Of a DNA stretch of 64,000 bases, positions 44,486 to 52,915 are shown piece after piece. Position 1 is the first letter of the stretch. Each line of letters begins with the position of its first letter. The notes under the pieces were generated by a model, which made no database searches, was not told the DNA's origin, and saw nothing but the letters and a program-made list of their open reading frames with translations. The position numbers and the translations under genes are program-made. Source of the stretch: Variovorax sp. dw_308 (GTDB taxonomy: Bacteria; Pseudomonadota; Gammaproteobacteria; Burkholderiales; Burkholderiaceae_C); NCBI RefSeq assembly GCF_019207085.1, contig NZ_JAATOM010000009.1:186001-250000 (forward strand), given 5' to 3'.

Positions 44486-46113
44486 CCGCGTTCGAGATGC
44501 CCCCTAAAGCAGAAGCCGTCGATGCGCGGCAGCCCGCGTTGCAGCCACGACAGCGCTGGGGTCGCAGCGTGGAGGCGGGCGTGGTTGCGGGCCACCCCTG
44601 CCGCGTGTACGCGCAACGTCCGCGTTCGTTGTCCGAGTTGCTGCACGACGCGCGACGCTGGGGTACGCGCCCCTTCGTGATCGAGGGAGAACGAAGGCTC
44701 GGCTTCGCCGCCTTCGAGGCGGCCGTGCATCGGGTTGCCGGGCACCTGCATGCGCGCGGCATCCGGCAAGGCGATCGCGTGGTGCTGCTCGGCTACAACA
44801 GCGTGGAGTGGCTGGCGTCGTTCTGGGCTGTGCAATTGCTCGGAGGCGTGGCGGTCCTGGCGAACGCCTGGTGGGGCGACGATGAAACGCGCACCGCGCT
44901 CGCGCTGATCGAACCCGCCGCGGTGCTGACCGATCGCAGCGGCGCGCATGCGATCGACGAGCGATTCCATCCGATCGACCTGCGCGCGCTGCGGGCAATC
45001 GTCGATTCGAGCGAGCAAGTGGCACAGCCCCCGACGCCGCCGGTCGGCGAAGACGACATCGCCATCATCATGTTCAGCTCCGGCACCACCGGCGCTGCCA
45101 AGGGGGTGATGATGTCGCACCGGGGCGTGGTGGCGAACATCCAGAATCTCCTCGTGCTGACTGGGCGCCTGCCCAGCGAATTGCCGATCGACAAGCCCGG
45201 CACGGTCAGCCTGCTATCGGTGCCGCTGTTCCACCTCGCCGGCATCCAGATCAGCTTTTCGACATTGCTCTCCGGTGGCGCGTTGGTGTTCCTGGAGGGA
45301 CGCTTCGATCCCGCCGAGGTCCTGGGCCTGATCCAGCGCGAGAAGGTGCGCGTGTGGGGCAGCATCCCGACGATGGTGTCGCGCGTCGTCGACTTCGAGG
45401 ATTTCGACGCTTTCGATACCTCCAGCCTGCGCTCGATCCCGATGGGCGGCGCCGCCATCTCCGCGAAGTTGCGTGCGAAGGTGCAGCGGGCCTTTCCGGC
45501 GACGAAGAAGAGCGTCGGCAGCCTCTATGGACTGACCGAGGCGGGTGGCGTCCTGGCAGCGGGTTCAGCCGACGACGTGAAAGGGCGCCCGGGCTGCGTC
45601 GGCCGCGCCTTGCCCGTGGTGGAACTTCGAATCGACGCACCGGATGCCGGCGGCATCGGCGAAATCCTTGCGCGCACGCCGACCTTGACGAGTGGCTACT
45701 GGCGTGATGCCACGCCGATCGCCGATGCCGAGGGTTGGGTGAAGACCGGCGACCTCGGGCGCATCGAGGGCGACCACCTCTACGTCGTCGGCCGGTCGAA
45801 GGACATCATCATCCGTGGCGGGGAGAACATTGCTTGCGCGCATGTGGAACATGCCTTGCTGGCCCATCCATCGGTGCGGGAGGCGGCGGTCGTGCCGTTG
45901 GCGCACGCGGACCTCGGCGAGGAGGTTGGCGCCGTGGTGGTCTTGCGTGACGACATGCCGGTCACCGTCGAGCAACTGCGCGAACATGCGCTTGCCAACC
46001 TCGGCAAGTTCGAAGTGCCATCGCGCTGGTGGCTGCATGACGGACCCTTGCCGACCAATGCCACGGGCAAGATCCTGAAGCGCGACTTGCCGAAGCGCTG
46101 GGGCGGGGACTGA
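44482..46113 (+). CDS. AMP-forming acyl-CoA ligase, module B
   Basis: This is a 543-residue ANL ligase, paralogue of the one at 32526, with FSSGTTGAAKGVMMSHRG, SLYGLTEAGGVLAAGS, VKTGDLGRIEGD and PTNATGKILKRDL. The N-terminal GHPCRVYAQRPRSL also matches the module A enzyme. It lies at the end of the module B operon, converging on the PaaX-type gene 4 bases later. The substrate is not determined but is probably close to that of the module A ligase. Confidence 0.9.
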   Translation: MTAFEMPPKAEAVDARQPALQPRQRWGRSVEAGVVAGHPCRVYAQRPRSLSELLHDARRWGTRPFVIEGERRLGFAAFEAAVHRVAGHLHARGIRQGDRVVLLGYNSVEWLASFWAVQLLGGVAVLANAWWGDDETRTALALIEPAAVLTDRSGAHAIDERFHPIDLRALRAIVDSSEQVAQPPTPPVGEDDIAIIMFSSGTTGAAKGVMMSHRGVVANIQNLLVLTGRLPSELPIDKPGTVSLLSVPLFHLAGIQISFSTLLSGGALVFLEGRFDPAEVLGLIQREKVRVWGSIPTMVSRVVDFEDFDAFDTSSLRSIPMGGAAISAKLRAKVQRAFPATKKSVGSLYGLTEAGGVLAAGSADDVKGRPGCVGRALPVVELRIDAPDAGGIGEILARTPTLTSGYWRDATPIADAEGWVKTGDLGRIEGDHLYVVGRSKDIIIRGGENIACAHVEHALLAHPSVREAAVVPLAHADLGEEVGAVVVLRDDMPVTVEQLREHALANLGKFEVPSRWWLHDGPLPTNATGKILKRDLPKRWGGD

Positions 46114-46117
46114 CCTT

Positions 46118-46975
46118 CTAGTCGTCGTGCTCGCGCGAGACGGTGCGCCAGTGCGCATGAGCGGCGTCTCGCCACTTGGCGCGCAACTCGTTGAGGCGCG
46201 TGGCGGCGCGCGTGCCTTGCCAGCCGGTGGGCAGCAAGGGCACTGGCAGGCCGGGGTCGATCGACGGCAGCCGCTGCAGTTCGTTCACCAGTTCGATGTG
46301 CGCGAAGAAGATCGCTTCTTCGCTGCGGGGACGAAGGCCGGCGAAGCGTTCGACCAGTGCGTCGTAGTGCGACGAGATCGATTGGAGGTCCCATGCCTGT
46401 GCGACCAGGTCGCGCTCGGAAACGCCGAAGCCAAGCGAGTGCGCGTTCAGCGCGATGGTGTGTTCCGTGAGTCCCATCTCCTCGACCGTCTTGCGTGCTG
46501 CTTCTGCGCGATCCGCATGCGGGCAGATCCAGAGCCCCGGCGTCGGGTTGCCGAAGCCGAGCCAGCTGAGCGCCCGGTAGACGCGCAGGCGATCGGCGCG
46601 ACGCGACTCCGGCAGCGAGATGTGCAGCACCACCCATTCGCCCTGCCAGGATTCGATGCTGCTGCGGATGCCCCGCACGCGCCGCGACCCTTCGCCGATC
46701 AGTGCATCGGCGCTGGCGGTGAGGCGCCACGAAGCGCGGCGGCCCTCGCGATCGTTCTCGATCCAGCCCGCAGCGGACGCTCGGGCAATGGCTTGCCTAG
46801 CCGACTTTTCGGCGATGCCAACGCCATGGAACGCGTAGAGCAGGGTCGAGGTCCAGGTCGACTCATGGGTCGGATGAACGAATTCGCCGAGAAGGGTCAG
46901 CAGCACCGAGCGCGCACTGCCTGGGCTGACACGTGCCGGCGTCGTCGAAGCGTTCTCCTGCTTTACGCGTGGCAT
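46118..46975 (-). CDS. PaaX-family transcriptional regulator
   Basis: This 285-residue regulator has the PaaX-type N-terminal winged helix (SARSVLLTLLGEFVHP and KSARQAIARASAAGWIE, about residues 20-75) and the PaaX C-terminal domains (WVVLHISLPESRRADR). In E. coli PaaX represses phenylacetate genes and binds phenylacetyl-CoA. Here a CoA ester of the module B acid may be the ligand, by inference. The ATG at 46975 is used because upstream in-frame sequence is antisense to the GntR gene. Confidence 0.88.
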   Translation of the reverse strand: MPRVKQENASTTPARVSPGSARSVLLTLLGEFVHPTHESTWTSTLLYAFHGVGIAEKSARQAIARASAAGWIENDREGRRASWRLTASADALIGEGSRRVRGIRSSIESWQGEWVVLHISLPESRRADRLRVYRALSWLGFGNPTPGLWICPHADRAEAARKTVEEMGLTEHTIALNAHSLGFGVSERDLVAQAWDLQSISSHYDALVERFAGLRPRSEEAIFFAHIELVNELQRLPSIDPGLPVPLLPTGWQGTRAATRLNELRAKWRDAAHAHWRTVSREHDD

Positions 46976-47038
46976 GGTCCGGTCGTTAACATCGATATGA
47001 AAATCATGGATCGCAGCGCTATGGCAAGGAACGTCGGG

Positions 47039-47794
47039 ATGAAAGAGAAGCAACCAGCCGCGGTCAAGTCGGCCATGCGGTTCACGCCGGTGGTGGGGAC
47101 GCGTCCTGCCGAGGAAATCCAGGCCCAGATCCGCAACTTGCTGGCGACCCATCAGTTGAAGGCCGGTGATCGACTGCCTTCCGAGCGTGAACTTGCAGAG
47201 CAGTTTAGCGTCAGCCGCAACTCGGTGCGGCAGGCCTTGCACTCGCTTGTGGACAGCGGGTTGCTGGAGATGAAGAAGGGGTCCGCCGGGGGTGCCTTCA
47301 TCCGTGACGGCGGCGGCGATGCGGTCATGGCAGGCATCTCCGACCTGTATTCGCTGGGCACGATCCAGCCCGAACACCTCACCGAAGTACGCATCCTGAT
47401 CGGCGTGGAAGTGGTGCAACTCGCGTGCAAGCGCTGCACGGTCGAAGAGATCGATGCGCTGGAGGAAAACGTCAAGCTCGCAGAACAGGCAGCCCGCGAC
47501 AACGATTTCTCGCGGCGCACCGCGATCAACCTCGAGTTTCATCGCATGCTGGCACGCATGACGCGCAATCCCTTGCTGGTCACGCTGACCGAGGCGGTCA
47601 CTGCGATCACCCAGCGCTTCGTCGATGAGGTCGGTCCGACATCGAATCGGTCCGTCATGCCCTTGCGCCGCCAGTTGCTCGGCCACCTTCGGGCGCGCGA
47701 TTCGGAGGCTGCCGGCGAGCGGATGCGAAGCCACCTGCTGCGCCTGCGGACCATCTATCTTCGGCAGGTCGCGGAGAAGCGCGCGCACGAGTAG
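47039..47794 (+). CDS. FadR-type GntR regulator (FCD domain), module B
   Basis: This 251-residue regulator has the winged helix (RLPSERELAEQFSVSRNSVRQAL) and an FCD domain (YSLGTIQPEHLTEVRILIGVEVVQLACK), so it is the paralogue of the one at 29667. Several in-frame starts exist (46997, 47006, 47021, 47039); the last has an AAGGA site 8 bases upstream and is chosen. It ends one base before the convergent LysR gene. It may control the module B genes or the palindrome regulon. Confidence 0.85.
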   Translation: MKEKQPAAVKSAMRFTPVVGTRPAEEIQAQIRNLLATHQLKAGDRLPSERELAEQFSVSRNSVRQALHSLVDSGLLEMKKGSAGGAFIRDGGGDAVMAGISDLYSLGTIQPEHLTEVRILIGVEVVQLACKRCTVEEIDALEENVKLAEQAARDNDFSRRTAINLEFHRMLARMTRNPLLVTLTEAVTAITQRFVDEVGPTSNRSVMPLRRQLLGHLRARDSEAAGERMRSHLLRLRTIYLRQVAEKRAHE

Positions 47795-47795
47795 C

Positions 47796-48680
47796 TCAGT
47801 CGTGCATCAGCTTTTCCATCAACTCCCGGACGATCGACAGCGCGGGCGCTTCGGAGCGGCGCGACAAGGTCACGAGGCCGAAACGCGCCATCGTTGACAG
47901 CGGCGGCTTGAGCGGCAGTTCGACCAGGTCGGGCGCGGCTGCGCGGATGGCCAGCAGCAGGGCGTCACTGTGCCGCGCCACTTCCACCAGGCTGGGAATT
48001 TCCTCGCAACGCACGGTGACGCACTCCTGCGGATGCGCGGCGTTTCCGTAGCGCTCGACCATGGCACGCGCGGCCTCATCGCTCAAGGGGGTGGAGGCGA
48101 TCGGATACTGCCGCAGCACGGCGAACCGCAGCGCGCCTTTCCAGCGCGTCAACGGATGGCCTGCGCGGCACATCACCGCGCCGCGCATCTCGACCAAGGT
48201 CGTGATCCGGAGGTCCGGTCCCGGTGACAGCGAGCGCACGTCGACGACCAGCGCATCGAGCTTGCGTTCGCGCAATGCGTGGACGAGTGAAGACGTGTCG
48301 CCGCGTGCAACGTCGATGTGGATCGTGGGATGGCGCGTCGTCATCTCCATCAACAGCGGCGTCATCAGGATGGCGCCCGGTCCCGACCCCATGCCGATGC
48401 GCACGGTACCGGTGCGACCCTCGCTCATGTTGCGTCCGCTGGCGGCAAGCTCGTCGGCATCGAACACAAGGTATTTCGCGCGCGCCACGATCTCGCGCCC
48501 GAACGGGGTCACCTCGCTGCGCTTGCCGACGCGGTCGAAAAGGGGCTGGCCAAGTTCGTCCTCCAGCGTGCGGATGCTGCGGCTGAACGCGGGCTGCGTC
48601 AGGAACACCGCTTCTGCCGCGCGAGTGAATGAACCAGTTTCTGCCAAGGCGAGAAGATGCCGGAGTTGGACCAGTGTCAT
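47796..48680 (-). CDS. LysR-type transcriptional regulator
   Basis: This 294-residue regulator has the HTH (GSFTRAAEAVFLTQPAFSRSIRTLEDELG) and a LysR substrate-binding domain. The ATG at 48680 is chosen since the family starts with MTLVQLRHLL. It is divergent from the M20 hydrolase gene at 48823. A 10-bp perfect palindrome CAATGCATTG (48729-48738) lies in the gap and may be its site. It probably controls the hydrolase-transporter unit. Confidence 0.9.
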   Translation of the reverse strand: MTLVQLRHLLALAETGSFTRAAEAVFLTQPAFSRSIRTLEDELGQPLFDRVGKRSEVTPFGREIVARAKYLVFDADELAASGRNMSEGRTGTVRIGMGSGPGAILMTPLLMEMTTRHPTIHIDVARGDTSSLVHALRERKLDALVVDVRSLSPGPDLRITTLVEMRGAVMCRAGHPLTRWKGALRFAVLRQYPIASTPLSDEAARAMVERYGNAAHPQECVTVRCEEIPSLVEVARHSDALLLAIRAAAPDLVELPLKPPLSTMARFGLVTLSRRSEAPALSIVRELMEKLMHD

Positions 48681-48822
48681 GAGCGCGCCTTGTAGATGCA
48701 TGCGGTGAAGGCATCGTATCCCTAGAAACAATGCATTGGACTGGAGGCTTCCGGATTTTTAGAGTTGCGGCATTCCCGAGGTGAATCGCTTCGGGCCCTA
48801 CCCACACCTCAAAGGAAGCACC

Positions 48823-50019
48823 ATGTACGACAGTCAAGCCGCAGGGGCCTATCTCGCCAGCGCGATGGAAATGCAGATTGGCGAATTCATCCGCTTGCGC
48901 CGCGAGATCCACAGCCAACCCGAACTCGCATTCGAGGAACACCGCACGGCCGCGCTGGTGGCAGCCAAGCTGGAGGGCTGGGGCTATCGGGTGGAACGCA
49001 ACATCGGTGGCACGGGCGTGGTCGGGCAACTGGTACGCGGCAACGGAACAAAACGCCTCGGCCTGCGCGCGGACATGGATGCACTGCCGATCAACGAAGC
49101 CAGCGGCACCGAATGGACCAGCCAGCGTCCCGGCGTGATGCACGCCTGTGGTCACGATGGCCACACCGCAATGCTGCTGGCTGCGGCGCGCGACCTTGCG
49201 CAGAACGACACATTCGAGGGCTCCCTGAACCTGATCTTCCAGCCGGCGGAGGAGGGCGGTGGCGGCGCCCTGCGCATGATCGAGGATGGCCTGTTCGACC
49301 GCTATCCCTGCGACGCGGTGTTTGCGATGCACAACATGCCTGGCATCCCGCAAGGACACCTGGTGTTCCGCGAAGGCTCCGCCGCGGCGTCGAGTGACTA
49401 CGCGACGATCACCTTGCACGGTGTCGGCGGTCACGGCGCAATTCCGCACAAGGCCATTGACCCGGTGGTCGCGGCCTCCAGCATCGTCATGGCCTTGCAG
49501 ACCGTGGTGTCGCGCAATGTCGACCCGCTGCAGATGGCGGTGGTCACCGTGGGCGCACTGAACGCCGGCAAGGCCAACAACGTCATTCCAGCCAGTGCCA
49601 CGATGGAACTGAGTGTGCGTGCCCTGGACCGCGAGGTGCGCGGCATGCTGGAGCGCCGCATCAAGGCGATCGTCCAGGCGCAGGCCGAGAGCTATGGCCT
49701 GACCGCGGACATCGCATGGCGCACCGGCTATTGCGTGCTGGTGAATACGCCGGCCGAGACCGCCTTCGCGCGCGCCATTGGCGTCGAACTGGTGGGAGTG
49801 GCGGCCGTCACGCCGCAGGGCCCCGCGTTGACGGGCAGCGAAGACTTCGCCTTCATGCTCGAGCGGGTGCCGGGCAGCTACCTCCTGATCGGCAATGGCG
49901 ACGGCGACAGCGCGGGCGCCTGCATGGTCCACAACCCCGGCTACGACTTCAACGACCAGAACATCGCGGTCGGCGCGGCGTACTGGTCGCTGCTGGTCGC
50001 GCGATTCCTCTGCGCGTAA
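48823..50019 (+). CDS. M20-family amidohydrolase/deacylase
   Basis: This is a 398-residue metal-dependent hydrolase of the hippurate/IAA-amino acid hydrolase (amidohydrolase) type. Metal-ligand motifs seen are HACGHDGHTAML with the DMDALPI segment, QPAEEGGGGA and LTGSEDFAFM. It cleaves N-acyl or carbamoyl amino acids in most relatives. The ATG at 48823 follows an AAAGGAAG site. With the symporter gene 47 bases downstream it probably imports and hydrolyses an amide. Confidence 0.92.
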   Translation: MYDSQAAGAYLASAMEMQIGEFIRLRREIHSQPELAFEEHRTAALVAAKLEGWGYRVERNIGGTGVVGQLVRGNGTKRLGLRADMDALPINEASGTEWTSQRPGVMHACGHDGHTAMLLAAARDLAQNDTFEGSLNLIFQPAEEGGGGALRMIEDGLFDRYPCDAVFAMHNMPGIPQGHLVFREGSAAASSDYATITLHGVGGHGAIPHKAIDPVVAASSIVMALQTVVSRNVDPLQMAVVTVGALNAGKANNVIPASATMELSVRALDREVRGMLERRIKAIVQAQAESYGLTADIAWRTGYCVLVNTPAETAFARAIGVELVGVAAVTPQGPALTGSEDFAFMLERVPGSYLLIGNGDGDSAGACMVHNPGYDFNDQNIAVGAAYWSLLVARFLCA

Positions 50020-50066
50020 GCGCGGCTTCCAGCTTCCGATCCCTTCTTTCGCGAAAGCCCAAGATC

Positions 50067-51407
50067 ATGAACGCCACTGCCATGCCGATCACCCTCCCGC
50101 GGACCGCATCCGCGACTTGGTCGCCCGCTGAATCCGCCGTTGCGCCCGCTGCGGCGAACGGTATACCCAAGCGAATCGTCGCCGCCACCGTGGCCGGCAA
50201 TGCGCTCGAGTTCTACGATTTTGTCACCTACGCCTTCTTCGCGGTCTACATCGGCAGGACCTTCTTCCCGGCCGCGACGCCGCTCGGAAGCCTGCTGCTG
50301 TCGGTGGCCGTGTTCGGTGTCGGCTTTGTCTCGCGTCCGCTCGGCGGCGTGCTGATCGGCGCATATGCAGACAGGGCAGGGCGCAAGCCGGCCATGCTGC
50401 TGACCATCGCGCTGATCACGGTTGGCACGCTCGGCATGACGCTGACGCCTTCGTATGCTGCCATCGGCATGGCCGCGCCCATCATCGTCGTCCTGTGCCG
50501 CCTGGTCCAGGGCCTGGCCCTCGGCGGCGAGGTCGGGCCATCGAGCGCGTTCCTGATCGAGTCGGCGCCGTCCCACCAGCGCGGCCTGTATGCGAGCTGG
50601 CAATCGGCAAGCCAGGGCATTGCAACCCTCGTCGCCGGCGTGTTCGGTGTCGTGATGATCGCCTTGCTGACGCCCGAGCAACTGCAAAGCTGGGGCTGGC
50701 GCGTGCCGTTCGCGGTCGGCCTGCTGCTGGTGCCGATCGCCTTCTACCTGCGACGCGAGATGCCCGAGACCCTGCACGGCGAACCCGCCCCCGCTACGAG
50801 CGTCGGCGTGCGCGGCCTGTGGCACCACCGCAGGATCATCGTGCTGGCCGTGCTGGTGATTCTGGGCGGAACGGTGTCGAACTACGTGGGCAACTACATG
50901 ACGACCTATGCCATCACGACGCTGAAGTTCCCGCCGTTGATCGCGATGGGCGCGACGGTGATGGTGGGCCTCGCGACGCTGGTGTTCGCATTGCTTGGCG
51001 GCTGGCTGTGCGATCGCTACGGCCGCAAGCCGGTGATGCTGTGGCCGCGCGTTGCGACTGCCGTGCTCACGTTGCCGGCATTCATGCTGTTGATCGCATT
51101 CCCGAGCGTGCCGTTGCTGCTGTCCGTGACGACGTTGCTCGCGGCTCTGACCGCTTTGAGCGGTGGCGCGTCACTGGTTGCGATTCCTGAGTTGCTGCCG
51201 CGCGGCATTCGTGCAACGGGTCTCTCCATCGCCTATGCGGTGGGCGTGTCCCTGTTCGGCGGCACCACCCAGTTCGTCGTGACCTGGCTGATCGACGCGA
51301 CGGGCAACCCGGCCGCACCGGCCTGGTATGTCGCTGGCACCAGTGTCATCACGGCGCTGGCGATGCTTGCGTTGCCGGAGAGTCGGGAGCGCGCGCTGGA
51401 AGATTGA
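50067..51407 (+). CDS. MFS metabolite:H+ symporter (MHS family)
   Basis: This 446-residue inner-membrane transporter has about 12 helices. The family motif ALEFYDFVTYAFFAVYIGR near the first helix, GAYADRAGRKPAM in the loop after helix 2, and GGWLCDRYGRKPVM in the middle loop place it with citrate/alpha-ketoglutarate/proline-type symporters. It lies directly after the M20 hydrolase gene, so it may import an acylated amino acid or a carboxylate. The N-terminal 30 residues before the first helix are Ala/Pro-rich. Confidence 0.9.
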   Translation: MNATAMPITLPRTASATWSPAESAVAPAAANGIPKRIVAATVAGNALEFYDFVTYAFFAVYIGRTFFPAATPLGSLLLSVAVFGVGFVSRPLGGVLIGAYADRAGRKPAMLLTIALITVGTLGMTLTPSYAAIGMAAPIIVVLCRLVQGLALGGEVGPSSAFLIESAPSHQRGLYASWQSASQGIATLVAGVFGVVMIALLTPEQLQSWGWRVPFAVGLLLVPIAFYLRREMPETLHGEPAPATSVGVRGLWHHRRIIVLAVLVILGGTVSNYVGNYMTTYAITTLKFPPLIAMGATVMVGLATLVFALLGGWLCDRYGRKPVMLWPRVATAVLTLPAFMLLIAFPSVPLLLSVTTLLAALTALSGGASLVAIPELLPRGIRATGLSIAYAVGVSLFGGTTQFVVTWLIDATGNPAAPAWYVAGTSVITALAMLALPESRERALED

Positions 51408-51481
51408 ATCGCAGCACGCTTCCACGTGCACGCATCGCCTTGACGGCATCGAACAAAGACTGGAGAATCCGCAAACACCAT

Positions 51482-51496
51482 AATGGGTGACCCAAT
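51482..51496 (+). promoter_or_regulatory. TGGGT-N-ACCCA operator before MFS transporter gene
   Basis: AATGGGTGACCCAAT (51482-51496) is the second copy of the palindrome. It overlaps a -10-like CATAAT (51479-51484) 63 bases before the transporter ATG at 51547. No good -35 lies 17 bases upstream. The gap 51408-51546 holds nothing else. Confidence 0.6.
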
Positions 51497-51546
51497 AAGA
51501 CGGAGCCCCTCCGTCGACGTGACGGATTCCAGGATTGGAGACACAC

Positions 51547-52893
51547 ATGCAGCCAGCAGCGACGAGAAATGTGACATTGCCGGTCGATCCCGCAGCCTCG
51601 GAGGCGATCTATCGCAAGGTCAGCTTGCGGTTGATCCCGTTCTTTTGTCTTTGCTACTTCGCGGCCTACCTGGACCGCATCAACGTGGGCATCGCCAAGC
51701 TGCAGATGCTCGACCAGCTCAAGTTCAGCGACACGGTCTACGGCCTGGGCGCGGGTCTGTTCTTCATCGGCTACATCCTGCTGGAAGTGCCGAGCAACGT
51801 GATCCTGAGCCGCGTCGGCGCCAGGATCTGGCTGGGTCGCATCATGGTGACGTGGGGGCTGCTGTCGGCGGCCACCATGCTGGTGCAGACCCCGACGCAG
51901 TTCTATCTGGTGCGCTTCCTGTTGGGCGCGGCGGAGGCCGGCTTTCTGCCCGGCATCCTCTACTACCTCACGCTGTGGTATCCGGCGAGGCGAAGGGGCC
52001 GCATCTTCGGTCTGTTCCTCGTCGGCCTGCCGCTGGCCAGCGTGCTGGGCGGGCCGCTGTCGGGCTGGATCATGACCGCCTTCCACGGTGTGAACGGCTG
52101 GGCTGGGTGGCAATGGCTGTTCCTGCTGGAGGCTGTTCCCTCGGTGGTGCTCGGCATTGCGCTTTTCATGGTCTTGCCCAACAACATTCGCTCTGCGCGT
52201 TGGCTCGACGACAGCGAAAAGGATCACCTTGAAGCGGAGCTGAAGAAGCACGCAGAGCCCGAGCAGAAGCACAACGCCATGCAGGCGTTCAGGGACCCGA
52301 AGATCTTGCTGCTCGGCTTCATCGACATGACGATTGCCGTTGCGACCTACATCGTGAGCTTCTGGTTGCCATCCATGCTGAAGGAGGCCGGTGCAGGAAG
52401 TGCCTTCACGATCGGTTGGTTGACCGCCATTCCGAGCGTCGCGGCTATCGTCCTGATGCTGGTGGTCTCCGCAAGCTCCGATCGCAGGAAGGAACGGTGG
52501 GGCCACCTGACCCTGACCCTCGTGGTCACCGGCATGGCGCTGATCGCGACGGCGCAGAGCACGCACAGCCTTGTGCTGTCACTGGTGCTGCTCACTGTCG
52601 CCAACGCGTTCGCGTTTGCATCGTTCCCGGTGTTCTGGTGCCTGCCCAGCCTGTTTCTCTCGGGCACCGCTGCCGCCGCAGGTATCGCGCTGATCAATTC
52701 GATTGCCAATCTTGGCGGGTTTGCCGCGACCTTCGTGGTCGGGTGGATCAAGGATGCGACCGGCTCGCAGTCCACTGGGTTGATGCTGTTCGGTGGGCTG
52801 CTGCTTGTCTCCGCCATTGCGACCTTCTTGTTGCGCGGCGTGGAGCAGCGAGCAAGGTCAATCCAGCCACAGCCTTCCGTGCAGCCCGGCTGA
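51547..52893 (+). CDS. MFS transporter of the anion:cation symporter type
   Basis: This 448-residue inner-membrane protein has about 12 helices. YFAAYLDRINVGIAKLQM near the first helix and GRIFGLFLVGLPLASVLGG are typical of the ACS family that imports organic anions such as phthalate, gluconate or hydroxyaromatic acids. The ATG at 51547 is preferred over a TTG at 51535 because GGAG sits 8 bases before it. It opens a transporter-ALDH-GMC oxidase unit after the palindrome operator. Confidence 0.88.
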   Translation: MQPAATRNVTLPVDPAASEAIYRKVSLRLIPFFCLCYFAAYLDRINVGIAKLQMLDQLKFSDTVYGLGAGLFFIGYILLEVPSNVILSRVGARIWLGRIMVTWGLLSAATMLVQTPTQFYLVRFLLGAAEAGFLPGILYYLTLWYPARRRGRIFGLFLVGLPLASVLGGPLSGWIMTAFHGVNGWAGWQWLFLLEAVPSVVLGIALFMVLPNNIRSARWLDDSEKDHLEAELKKHAEPEQKHNAMQAFRDPKILLLGFIDMTIAVATYIVSFWLPSMLKEAGAGSAFTIGWLTAIPSVAAIVLMLVVSASSDRRKERWGHLTLTLVVTGMALIATAQSTHSLVLSLVLLTVANAFAFASFPVFWCLPSLFLSGTAAAAGIALINSIANLGGFAATFVVGWIKDATGSQSTGLMLFGGLLLVSAIATFLLRGVEQRARSIQPQPSVQPG

Positions 52894-52915
52894 AAAATCA
52901 ACGAGACGAAACCCA

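Noticed and set aside
46127..47038. Long plus-strand frame in front of the GntR gene
   Set aside because: It is antisense to the PaaX-type gene, which has a real domain pattern; the GntR winged helix begins only after 47080.
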